NCBI GenBank assembly: GCA_010279815.1
Contig: QEOQ01000221.1
Location: 202,973 to 266,972, forward strand
Origin: Brachionus plicatilis
Lineage: Eukaryota > Rotifera > Eurotatoria > Ploima > Brachionidae
Reading direction: 5' to 3'
DNA: 64,000 bases
The notes below the pieces were generated by a model. That model was not told the DNA's origin. It worked only from the letters and a program-made list of their open reading frames with translations, and did no database searches. Positions 35,334 through 46,000 of this stretch are shown piece by piece (positions within the stretch are counted from its first letter, which is position 1; every line of letters starts with the position of its first letter). The position numbers and the translations under genes were made by a program.

Positions 35334-36209
35334 TCTATTCCAAATTGTAAATTCTATCTCATTCTCAAAGTCATTAGTGTCCAAACAATTTATTTTATAA
35401 GTGTACTTTGAAGCTAATGGATTGTGTTCTAAATGCTCGACATTAATTACATGATGCCGATTAACTCTAAATTCAGATACATAACTATGTTTATCACTAT
35501 TTAAAAATGGCCGGTCTGATAAACTGAACAAATATGAGGAACTTTTTGTCAGCAGTAAATTTTTCTTAAGACTTGTTAGTTGAGGAAAATAAAAAATCTT
35601 CATTTCTTGACTTTTTAGTTCAACTTAAAAAACTTGAATTAAAGATTTTCCAACTTTTTTTGCGTCCAAAATTATCTTAGCACAATTTTCCCCCATCCTG
35701 TCCGCAGCTACCACCTCGATGTACTTGAAAACTGTTTCATCTTGAATTCTGACATTAAAACTTATTTTGGAACAATCATTAATTGACACCATGGATCCAT
35801 CTTGCATCAAACCATTCATTTTGACATTAATTTCAAGTCTAGATTTTACCAAAGCTTCAACAGGACACGGATCCAAAAAAATGCCAACTGGCTCGACAAC
35901 CATCACTTTGCTTTCTGATTTAATAATCAAAATTTCGTTGATCATTAAGCAAAATTTTTGATTCACCAAGTCTGTTTGAGTTTACTTTTAGCAAACCATG
36001 TGAATCCACTTTGGCAATCGAGATATCTTTTGTTTGGTAAAAATAAGATCCAGATCCACCAGTTACTTGCAGGACATATTCATAGAAAACCTCATTTGGA
36101 GTGTGAGCAAAGATTAGAATTTCTGGTTGTTTCGCAATAGGATCGAATATTTCGAATTGTTGCTCGCCTCGAACCATACTTTCTTTCAATAGGCCTTTAA
36201 TCAAAGTGA
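35334..36209 (-). pseudogene. NUP210 fragment in the left palindrome arm
   Basis: Copy of the NUP210 coding strand around 57580-58455. It carries the same lesions as the right-arm copy: a 1-nt insertion (frameshift after DQRNF) and a stop replacing the tyrosine of VFYGEL. It cannot encode a NUP210 domain. Confidence 0.85.
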
Positions 36210-36759
36210 CAGTTTAGAAAGTTTACATCCTCAAGAAAATTAATGCAATCGTTTACAAAAAAGATATAAAAAAATGATATGTGTAATAAAATAGTTTCAT
36301 TCATTTTATTAGAAAAAGTTAAGTCAGATAAAATAATCTTATGCTCTTAAATAATCATGTATAATACCGCTGGCTGAGAATCCTTGCTGAGCATGCATCT
36401 TGAGAAAATTTTGAAAAAATCAAGTTTCTATTTTAAATAAATTAATGAATTTTTGTGTATTCATTTTTCACTAAATCTGTTGCTAGATATTATAGTAAAA
36501 AATCATAGTTACAATAAAAATTAATTTTCTTTTATTATTTAAAATGGCGACTAATTTATTCTCGTTATTTTTTTGAAAATTAGAGATATTTAAATTATTT
36601 AAATTTTTTTGGACTTGAGTAATTTAAATATTTTATATGGATTTATTAAAATTATATATATATATTGGGTAAGAAAAAAAATTTCTAATTAAAAATAAAA
36701 AACAATTTTATTAATATAAAGGCTAAAATAAATAAAACAAAAGTATATTTGACAGACTT

Positions 36760-36947
36760 CACCACAAAGCAGCAGCAGAACAACAGCCCAAGTTCAATGG
36801 TGCATCAGCACTGTTCCAGTTTCCCCAGGTGAGTGGTGCTTCAGTTAATGGAAGAGTATTCCAATTGTTGTATGAAAGTGGAGCAGAACTTAAAGTCAAG
36901 GTATTCAAATGGTTCCAGGTAAGAGGAGCAGCAGCCAATACCTACTA
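36760..36947 (-). pseudogene. MTCG-gene 3-prime fragment, left arm
   Basis: Codes on the minus strand from AAAPLTWNHLNTL through PLSYNNWNTLPLTEAPLT to the stop after AAALW. It lacks the MTCG start and is fused to the transposon end CCTACTAAACTAAACTACTA. Confidence 0.7.
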
Positions 36948-37250
36948 AACTAAACTACTAAACACCGCTAATATCGTCTAATTAATTTTTTTTGAAATCT
37001 CAGAACCCAAATACTTTTCTTTTGCTTCGGCTAAAACTTCCATCATTCTTGGAAATTTCTGATTTGTTCTTGCTCAAATATGATGTTTTAAATAACGACA
37101 AAGACCTTCTATAGGATTGAGCTCAAGATGAAATTTAGACGAAAAAACAACTTTATGTCCATATTTTATAGCTACTATCTCAAGAATGCTTTCAGTTTGA
37201 AAAGCTGGATGCTTAGAAAAAATATGTTTCGATATTGGCGGTTTACTATT
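36948..37250 (-). pseudogene. DDE transposase fragment, left arm
   Basis: Minus-strand reading ISKHIFSKHPAFQTESILEI, then IKYGHKVVFSSKFHLELNPI, EGLCRYLKHHI, stop, ARTNQKFPRMM. It extends about 70 bp further upstream than the copy at 31409-31640, beyond the point hidden there by the gap. Confidence 0.65.
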
Positions 37251-37280
37251 ATTTTAACTATGAACCACAACATAATAAAG

Positions 37281-37322
37281 ATTACAGAGATTAATTATTA
37301 AAATTGTAGGGTTAATTCTTGT
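37281..37322. repeat. Palindrome spacer derived from the gypsy element
   Basis: The spacer and the adjoining inner arm match 33388-33473 of the LTR element (ATTACAGAGATTAATTATTA, then AAATTGTAGGGTTAATTCTT), including its RT/transmembrane deletion junction. The palindrome centre is therefore anchored in a retrotransposon fragment. Confidence 0.8.
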
Positions 37323-37352
37323 CTTTATTATTTTGTGGTTCATAGTTAAAAT

Positions 37353-37655
37353 AATAGTAAACCGCCAATATCGAAACATATTTTTTCTAAGCATCCAGCT
37401 TTTCAAACTGAAAGCATTCTTGAGATACTATCTATAAAATATGGACATAAAGTTGTTTTTTCGTCTAAATTTCATCTTGAGCTCAATCCTATAGAAGGTC
37501 TTTGTCGTTATTTAAAACATCATATTTGAGCAAGAACAAATCAGAAATTTCCAAGAATGATGGATGTTTTAGCCGAAGCAAAAGAAAAGTATTTGGGTTC
37601 TGAGATTTCAAAAAAAATTAATTAGACGATATTAGCGGTGTTTAGTAGTTTAGTT
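37353..37655 (+). pseudogene. DDE transposase fragment, right arm
   Basis: Mirror copy of 36948-37250, same reading on the plus strand, with an in-frame stop after LKHHI. Confidence 0.65.
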
Positions 37656-37843
37656 TAGTAGGTATTGGCTGCTGCTCCTCTTACCTGGAACCATTTGAAT
37701 ACCTTGACTTTAAGTTCTGCTCCACTTTCATACAACAATTGGAATACTCTTCCATTAACTGAAGCACCACTCACCTGGGGAAACTGGAACAGTGCTGATG
37801 CACCATTGAACTTGGGCTGTGGTTCTGCTGCTGCTTTGTGGTG
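37656..37843 (+). pseudogene. MTCG-gene 3-prime fragment, right arm
   Basis: Mirror copy of 36760-36947. It differs at one visible site (GAACCACAGCCC here, against GAACAACAGCCC in the left arm); the right-arm base agrees with the intact genes at 62 kb. Confidence 0.7.
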
Positions 37844-38393
37844 AAGTCTGTCAAATATACTTTTGTTTTATTTATTTTAGCCTTTATATTAATAAAATTG
37901 TTTTTTATTTTTAATTAGAAATTTTTTTTCTTACCCAATATATATATATAATTTTAATAAATCCATATAAAATATTTAAATTACTCAAGTCCAAAAAAAT
38001 TTAAATAATTTAAATATCTCTAATTTTCAAAAAAATAACGAGAATAAATTAGTCGCCATTTTAAATAATAAAAGAAAATTAATTTTTATTGTAACTATGA
38101 TTTTTTACTATAATATCTAGCAACAGATTTAGTGAAAAATGAATACACAAAAATTCATTAATTTATTTAAAATAGAAACTTGATTTTTTCAAAATTTTCT
38201 CAAGATGCATGCTCAGCAAGGATTCTCAGCCAGCGGTATTATACATGATTATTTAAGAGCATAAGATTATTTTATCTGACTTAACTTTTTCTAATAAAAT
38301 GAATGAAACTATTTTATTACACATATCATTTTTTTATATCTTTTTTGTAAACGATTGCATTAATTTTCTTGAGGATGTAAACTTTCTAAACTG

Positions 38394-39968
38394 TCACTTT
38401 GATTAAAGGCCTATTGAAAGAAAGTATGGTTCGAGGCGAGCAACAATTCGAAATATTCGATCCTATTGCGAAACAACCAGAAATTCTAATCTTTGCTCAC
38501 ACTCCAAATGAGGTTTTCTATGAATATGTCCTGCAAGTAACTGGTGGATCTGGATCTTATTTTTACCAAACAAAAGATATCTCGATTGCCAAAGTGGATT
38601 CACATGGTTTGCTAAAAGTAAACTCAAACAGACTTGGTGAATCAAAAATTTTGCTTAATGATCAACGAAATTTTGATTATTAAATCAGAAAGCAAAGTGA
38701 TGGTTGTCGAGCCAGTTGGCATTTTTTTGGATCCGTGTCCTGTTGAAGCTTTGGTAAAATCTAGACTTGAAATTAATGTCAAAATGAATGGTTTGATGCA
38801 AGATGGATCCATGGTGTCAATTAATGATTGTTCCAAAATAAGTTTTAATGTCAGAATTCAAGATGAAACAGTTTTCAAGTACATCGAGGTGGTAGCTGCG
38901 GACAGGATGGGGGAAAATTGTGCTAAGATAATTTTGGACGCAAAAAAAGTTGGAAAATCTTTAATTCAAGTTTTTTAAGTTGAACTAAAAAGTCAAGAAA
39001 TGAAGATTTTTTATTTTCCTCAACTAACAAGTCTTAAGAAAAATTTACTGCTGACAAAAAGTTCCTCATATTTGTTCAGTTTATCAGACCGGCCATTTTT
39101 AAATAGTGATAAACATAGTTATGTATCTGAATTTAGAGTTAATCGGCATCATGTAATTAATGTCGAGCATTTAGAACACAATCCATTAGCTTCAAAGTAC
39201 ACTTATAAAATAACTTGTTTGGACACTAATGACTTTGAGAATGAGATAGAATTTACAATTTGGAATAGAGTAACCAGTCAAAATAAATGTCCCATGAAAT
39301 TTAATTATAAATTGGTAGTAAGTTGCTTAAGGCCTAAAATTTTAGAATTATCTCAATTATTTGTAAAAAATGATGGTTCCGACCAAGAGGTTTATTCAAA
39401 CATGAAATGGAATTGTCCCATAAAATTAAATTCAAAATTTGCAGTGGCCAATTTAAACCGTGATTTGAACATCCAGTTGTTGGTCAAAGATTCAAATGGC
39501 AAAGAATTTGACAATTTTTCTGGCTTAAATTCTGTTTGGAAATTTGATTCAAATTTTATATCCAAGCAAAAAGAAATGAAATATTTGAACTTGAAACCAA
39601 TAGACCAGAACACATTGGCAAAAGAGACAAACTTTGGCTATCATACTTTATTCTATCAGAGTTTGGTGCCTAATAAAAGGGCAGGAGAGACCAAAATCGA
39701 GCTTAAATTGTTCACAGATGAGAACGATTACTTGGAAAATTTCCTCAACATTCGTTTTGTAAACGATGTTCGAGTGGAACCCAGTCAGTTAGTTCTTTTT
39801 AATCACCCATCTAACATTCAGCAGTTAAAGCTATTCGATGGCTCTGGCTATTTTCATGCCGAGGTTGAATCAAAGGAAAAAAGTTTACTTAAAATAAATA
39901 AAATTTGGGACTCTGGCATTCAAGTAAGTCCGTTGACCAACAATGGCTTGTGTTTTATTCTAATCTGA
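38394..39968 (+). pseudogene. NUP210 partial duplicate (residues about 425-945)
   Basis: About 1.57 kb copy of the interior of NUP210 exon 1 (parent 58457 to about 56885) on the opposite strand. The first 876 bp are inside the right palindrome arm; the remainder (39270-39968) has no left counterpart. Lesions: a 1-nt insertion giving DQRNFDY-stop, and a TAA replacing TAC in VFYGEL. From 39000 on, a 322-codon frame is still open and nearly identical to the parent. It lacks a signal peptide, start context and the transmembrane end. Confidence 0.9.
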
Positions 39969-39974
39969 AGTTTA

Positions 39975-40245
39975 TATTGATTTGTACCAATTGTCGCCCG
40001 AAAGCTGTAAATCCTTAACTTTCATTTACAAAAGTAGATACATCAGCATTTATCGGTTTTTATTTTCCAAGAGGTGTTTTTTGCCAAAATCTTCCTCCTA
40101 AAGTCATGTGGTCAACAATTTATGAAGCTCGATTTTTTTTGACACTACGGAAAAATGGAGCTTTACTTGTGATAAATGCATAAAATTCAATTGTTTTAAT
40201 TTCACAAGGATTAAGTGCAAGTTACATTTAGTCCTTGTTTAGGTG
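39975..40245 (+). pseudogene. Degenerate coding remnant, unknown
   Basis: Coding-like plus-strand text broken by a stop and a frameshift: LICTNCRPKAVNP*LSFTK, VDTSAFIGFYFPRGVFCQN, LPPKVMWSTIYEARFF, then in another frame DTTEKWSFTCDKCIKFNC. The two C-x2-C pairs suggest a zinc-binding protein, possibly transposon-derived. Not recognised. The stretch 40246-41162 beyond it shows nothing. Confidence 0.3.
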
Positions 40246-41162
40246 AGATGGTTTTTAAATCGTTTTTTAAAAATTTTTTAGAACTAGTAATACAAATTTA
40301 AATGAAAATTTTTAGCAAATGTTTTTTTTCTTGTTTTTCTTGTAATGGTATACAATTAATGATTGCACTAAAAATGGATGAAAGATTATTTTTATTTCCG
40401 GTGATTGAGAGTTAAAAAAATAAAAAAAATATTTTTTTTTGATAAAAAATATGATCATCACCTTAATTCTTCAGATTGGAAAATGATTAAAATAAAAATC
40501 ATTAATTGAATATTTTTAAACAGATCTCTTACTTTATTTTTAAATTTTATTTCATCTTTACAAACTATACTTTGAATACTTTTGTCAAGTAAACAAATGA
40601 AAGATTTTAAATATTGCTGAATTAAACACTTTTTTTCTGTCTATTACTTTATGCATTTATTAAAAGCATATTTTTTTAAAATTAAGAATGATTCGGAGTA
40701 AATGAGCTAACATTTTTTTGCATCACAGATTTTTAAAAGTAACAAGATTAAATTAAGTCATCAAATTAATTTAATAATTTAATAATTATTCATTTCAACA
40801 AACAATTTTAAGATCATTAATTCAATGACATTCCAAAATTTATAAGACTATTGAATTCTTATTAAAATTATTAAAAAAACCATTACTAAAAAAAATTCAA
40901 AAAAAGAACTAAAATGCTAAGCAACACATTAAGTTACTAAGAAAATGATGTAAAAAGAAATTAAAAGCGAAAAATCTTGTTTTTTTCACTATTTCGATTC
41001 AATAATAACGATCAATTTTTTTTTAATTCTTAAGCATTTTTTGCTTACTTTAGTTTCAAATAATTTTAATAAATATAGAAGAAAAATAATTTTTACAGTA
41101 AATTATGCAGTTTGTGAATTTTTACAATTTTTTAATAATTTAAATATTTAGATATTTTTGAA

Positions 41163-41573
41163 ATGAAATCATTATTTTATACTTTTACTCTTATGATTAT
41201 AATCAAAACTGGAAATGGATGGAGAGAACAAAAAGAAGAGAAAGATTATATTCCTCACCTAAGTAGTGATTATATTGAATTTTTAGCAAAAATCAGCACC
41301 AATCAGACAAAAATTAATGAGCTTGAAAATATGGACCAAAATATTTTGAATCTTTCAAAAAAAAAAATAGAGACAATTGAAAGAATCACAATTGAACAAA
41401 ATTATAAAAAATATTTAACCGAAAGGATACAAAATATTAAAAAATTGAGCAAAGAAGTAGATGATTTATCACAAGAGTTGAGTTTCCTATTAGACGAAAA
41501 TTCGAATTTAGAAAAAGAACATTTAGAAATTTGCCGAAACATCGTTGCTTTTAGAAAAACATTAACAAATTAA
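41163..41573 (+). CDS. Hypothetical 136-aa coiled-coil protein
   Basis: ATG-initiated frame with coding-like composition, ending TAA. The first about 17 residues are hydrophobic (MKSLFYTFTLMIIIKTG), perhaps a signal sequence, although the Lys at 15 weakens this. Residues about 40-130 are Lys/Glu-rich with regular hydrophobic heptads (KINELENM..LSKKKIETIE..IKKLSKEVDDLSQELSFL), so a long coiled coil is likely. No family is recognised; the ATG could also be internal to a longer spliced gene. Confidence 0.45.
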   Translation: MKSLFYTFTLMIIIKTGNGWREQKEEKDYIPHLSSDYIEFLAKISTNQTKINELENMDQNILNLSKKKIETIERITIEQNYKKYLTERIQNIKKLSKEVDDLSQELSFLLDENSNLEKEHLEICRNIVAFRKTLTN

Positions 41574-41703
41574 ATTTTTTAAACAAAATAATTCAAATTT
41601 TTCCTATAATTTAAAAAAGTTAAAAAAAATTAATGTTTGTACTAGTTTTTGTAATAGACTACTACTCAAAATTATTTATTAGTGAATAGAATTAAAATTT
41701 AAC

Positions 41704-41783
41704 AAATTTTGAATTTATAAATAAAAAATATTCAATAATTTTGAATTTATAAATAAAAAATATTCAATAATTTTGAATTTATA
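41704..41783. repeat. Tandem repeat, 32-bp unit, about 2.5 copies
   Basis: TTTTGAATTTATAAATAAAA followed by AATATTCAATAA is repeated head to tail with almost no change. Confidence 0.75.
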
Positions 41784-41799
41784 ACCGATATCGCTTGTT

Positions 41800-42362
41800 C
41801 AATATTGCATCCTCATATCTCGAGATACGGCTTTGGCGCAGGCAATAAATAACAACTTGCCAATGTCACAATATTGTAAACTTACACAGCACGCCCTAAA
41901 GATGAGTTTTAAGCCTTGATTCAGCATTAAAACCAGGTTTTTCAACATTAATTCGGCATTTATAGCATTTTCAATATTTTTAACCATAAAATTTTTCCAT
42001 TAAACGTTTCATAATTTGAAATTTGAAATTTACATTTGAAACTTTTATCACAAAAATTGTTTTAGGTGATTATGAAGATGCTAGTGAGCCTAACAACTTT
42101 TCTGTCACAGCAAAATCTAGTGATTCAAGAAAAAGAAAAAATTATACACTTGATTTCAAACAAGAAGTTTTGGATTTTTTGTCTAAACAAGATAGTCGAA
42201 GTCTTGTCGGTAGGGTTTATAATGTTCATCCTCATTCATGTATATCTTTTTCTTTTTCCTGAATCACTAGATTTTGCTGTGACAGAAAAGCTGTTAAGAA
42301 AAATTTTATGGTTAAAAATATTGAAAATGCTATTAGAGTTAAGTTCAAAAATAGAAAAAGCT
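41800..42362. mobile_element. Rearranged pogo-like transposon remnant with internal inverted repeats
   Basis: The plus strand (42100-42240) encodes SRKRKNYTLDFKQEVLDFLS, then SLVGRVYNVHP, the first helix-turn-helix pattern of pogo/Tigger-type (CENP-B-like) transposases. A 40-bp segment (TCTGTCACAGCAAAATCTAG.. at 42101 onwards) recurs inverted at about 42247-42290. Another (ATGGTTAAAAATATTGAAAA) lies at about 42308 and inverted at about 41987. The piece is a head-to-head rearranged fragment without a usable frame. 42363-43035 holds nothing I can support except presumed upstream sequence of the next gene. Confidence 0.45.
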
Positions 42363-43035
42363 TAAATTTGACTTTTTTTCTATTCTTTAATTAACTCTAC
42401 AATTTTTTTAATTTTTAATTTTTTTATAAGAGCAAAGACAATTTTTTTGTTAGAATAAAAGTTAAAGTTTGGCTTTATTTTTAGAAAATATCCCATATTC
42501 AGGGTATTTTCTAGCAAATTAAATTTTAATTGTTATAACATAGAAACAATGTAATCAACTCTAAAAGAAAAAAGGTTGGATTTGAGCTTTACTATTAGAG
42601 TCGTGAACACGAGTTTACGGTAATTTAATTAAATTAAACTAAAAGATTCTTGTTAATTTTGCTAATTTATTAAGTAATTCATTCCAAAAATCGATAAAAT
42701 GTTTTTGAATAATAGAAAAATTAGATTTAACTCCTCTGATTCAATAGAAATATTTAATTAAAGGCCTGCATAAAGTAAAAATTTATCTTCGAGCTTTTTT
42801 TGAAAAAAAAATTTGCATTATAAAGAGCTGACTCTTTTGTAAAATTTTTGCTCATAGAGTTGTTTTTACTGTACTCATTGACAAAGGATCAGAACATGTA
42901 AAATACAAGAAAATAAATTTCTTAAACAATAAAAATTTTTGATACTTAATTTTATTTTATTTTGAATTACTTGTTGCCTAGAAACTTAAAAAAAATCTCT
43001 TTTTAAACTTATTTCTACGCAAATTTTACCAGAAT

Positions 43036-46000
43036 ATGCCAATTCAAATCGTCGATTCTTCAAACGATTTTTCAGAACAACAAGATAAACAACCTGATTT
43101 TGCTTTTAAATATCTGGATCTATTGAAAAATTCGCAATACCTACTGAAATCTAACATTAGCATCCTAACTGCATTAAACTTTCTTTCCCAATGTTTTGAC
43201 AAAAATAAAGAATTGGGTTTTTCAAGCCTCAATGAAACAGACCAAACGTCAGTGGTTAACATTTCATTATCTTTAATCAATGCTGTAAAGAATATCTACC
43301 AAAATAAAAATGATCAACAAGTATTGGAACAGAATCAAAAGTATTTAAACGATATTTCCCAAACTTTGTATGTTTTGGTCTCAAGTTCAAGAGAATTCGT
43401 CGAAAAATTTCACAGCACCTCCGATAAATCAATCGAGTCTATTCTATCATTATTGCAAACTTTGGCAAGCTTAAAAGTAGATAAAGCAACAAGAATTCCA
43501 GTAAAAAAATTACTAAAGACATTGGTTTGCCTAAGTAAATTTCATGTGAATTATGAGAGTAATTGGAAAAATGTTCAAGAGATGCTAGAATATCTTAAGT
43601 GTCATTTGGTGCCATTTGATGAAGAGTTGGACACAAAATGGTTTACATTTATGATCGAGCAAAATTTAAAAAAAACTCAATCTTTTCTTGATGAATCTTT
43701 TGATTTTTTGCAGCAGCCAAAAAATAAAAAGGAATCGGCAATAAAAATTGGTTTCGAATATTTGGAATATTTAGAAAGCGAAAATTTTATCTATGAAAGT
43801 AATATTTTAAAAGAATTTTTTGGATTTGTTTATTATAATGATGACGGGAATTCAAAAAATGAAATCGATCGGAAAAAAATAGTTGATTTTTATGTTAGAT
43901 TCTTAGCTCAAATTTTAAATAGATCTACAGAATTGGTCAAAAAATTAAACGAAGATAAAGAAAATCAAAAAATAATTTCTAGAATAAATAGAAAATTCTC
44001 TTTTATTAATAAAATATCTTTGAATTTAAGCGGTTTTTTTGATAGATCTATCGAATACTCGACTCTTTTTCATAGAAATCCGGATGGTTTAAAATTTTTG
44101 TTTAATTTCATTGACAATGACCTTTTGATGGATTTTTATACTAAAACTGGTAATAGTAATATTGAAGAGAGCTATAATTGGATTGTTAGCGCATTATTCA
44201 ATTTGAGTCGATTACAGCATAAGTTCTTGGATGAATGGAATTCCCATGATCCTGTTGATAAATGTCTGAAATTTTTGGAAAAAGCAGGTAAAAAACTGAA
44301 ATTGATTATTTACGTTCTTGTGGCAAATATTGCTAGTGATGACCAAATCAAAACATTACCTGAGTTAAAAACGGTAATTGAAAATATCAGTGAGATTATT
44401 AGAGAATGTGCTGGTAGTCTAGATGGTAATAAAAAGATACATAGAATTAAGGTAAATATATTTTGTCAACTAACATTCATAACATTTACCTCTGACACAA
44501 ATTTTTTTTTAAATTTAATTTAAAGCTGTCCGAATGTAACTACATTCTCTTTTTGAGAGGAAGTGTAGGAAATAATTTTCTCAGTCTTTTAACTATTAAT
44601 ACCAAAACGTTTAGAAGATAAGATCTAAAGGTGAATTTTTACAAACAGAAAAAAGTGCACAGAAAATTTTCCTTAAAAGTTACAAAAAGATTTCAAGGCA
44701 TTGTAAAATTCAAAAAGAACTTGAATAAAAACAATTTATTTTTAGATAAATTAAAATTAAAAGAATTAAAAAAAAATATTTCAGCATAGTGCAAAATACT
44801 TTTTTGCACCTTTTTTACCTAAATAATTTTTCTAATGTTAATGTTAAAATAAAATATCAATAAGATTTAAATTGATTATTTATTTGATTTAGAAAAAAAA
44901 ATAAAAATATTGTTTTGGGTAAAAAAATGCATGTTTTTTTAAATATTTTTATTTACTTTACTTTGATTTTAATTTATTTCGGACTATGATTCAATTTTTT
45001 TTAAATATTCTTGTATAGCTTATATTTCTTAATGGAATCAATTTTTTATGCATTTTTTTATGTAAACATGAAGATCATAGGGATTATGAATTTACTTTTA
45101 GTATCCTGATTTTAAATTAAGTTGATGATGGCTCTAAATAATAAATAAAAAAAAGTTTCTAATAAAAAAATAATTTTTTAAAATATTTCAACAACTAAAT
45201 TTTATTTTCTTTTTTTTGATACCTAAGTCTGATACCAATAAATAAAAATAATACTTTATATATAATAGAAATGATCCTTATTTTACTGAAATGATCCAAA
45301 AAAATTATTTGACACCTTGTGATTTAGAACCTAAACATTTGACATCTAAAAAAATTGGAGCCATTTTTTATTAACTTTAATTTTAATTTATCTAAAAATG
45401 AATTATTTTTGTCTAATTTATTTTTTTCAAAATTCACAATGCCGAATCGAATGATCTCAACGAAATTCAAAATATTTTAACGAGTCCAAATTGTTTTCCA
45501 GTAAATTTCAGGCGTTTTAGTAAAAAAGCAATAAAAAGGACATCGTAATGTAAAGAAATTCAAAGTAATGAACTTAATAAATATCCAATCAGTTTAGAAA
45601 TAGCTCGAATTAGACCAAATCAATTTTCATCAAAAACAGAATTATGATTAATTTATTTTAAAAAAAGAGCAAATATTGAAATGATTGAAATATTGATTCT
45701 TGCCAAAAAGATCGGCTTCAAAAGAAACTTAGGAAAAATAGCAGAAAATAAAAGGTTTTTTATCAAAAAATCAACTCCTGTAATTTAAGATTCGTTTAAA
45801 ACTCTAGCTAGAAAATTTAGATTTTTTTAAAATTTAAAATAATTGTGAGTTGTTTTCTTTAATGGGATTGTAAATTTTAAAATATAGAATAATAACAAAA
45901 ATTTTAAAATAAGATAAATTTTTTACTCTGAGTCTAAAAATTGTTCTGCAAAATGAATTAGCTAATACAGGCTTTGTACAACCCAAAATTAAGTCTCTGA

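Larger units (their letters stand above)
35334..39269. repeat. Large palindrome: two 1947-bp arms, 42-bp spacer
   Basis: The left arm 35334-37280 and right arm 37323-39269 are reverse complements. Corresponding coordinates always sum to 74603, so there is no net indel, and I found only about four mismatches (for example near 35388, 36785, 37037, and at the inner edge). From outside inwards each arm contains a NUP210 internal fragment, sequence like 60385-60860, the end of an MTCG gene with its 3-prime flank, and a DDE transposase fragment. The arms share changes absent from related sequences elsewhere in the window (for example CATCTTGAG against CATCCTGAG), so one arm was copied from the other. 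Confidence 0.9.
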
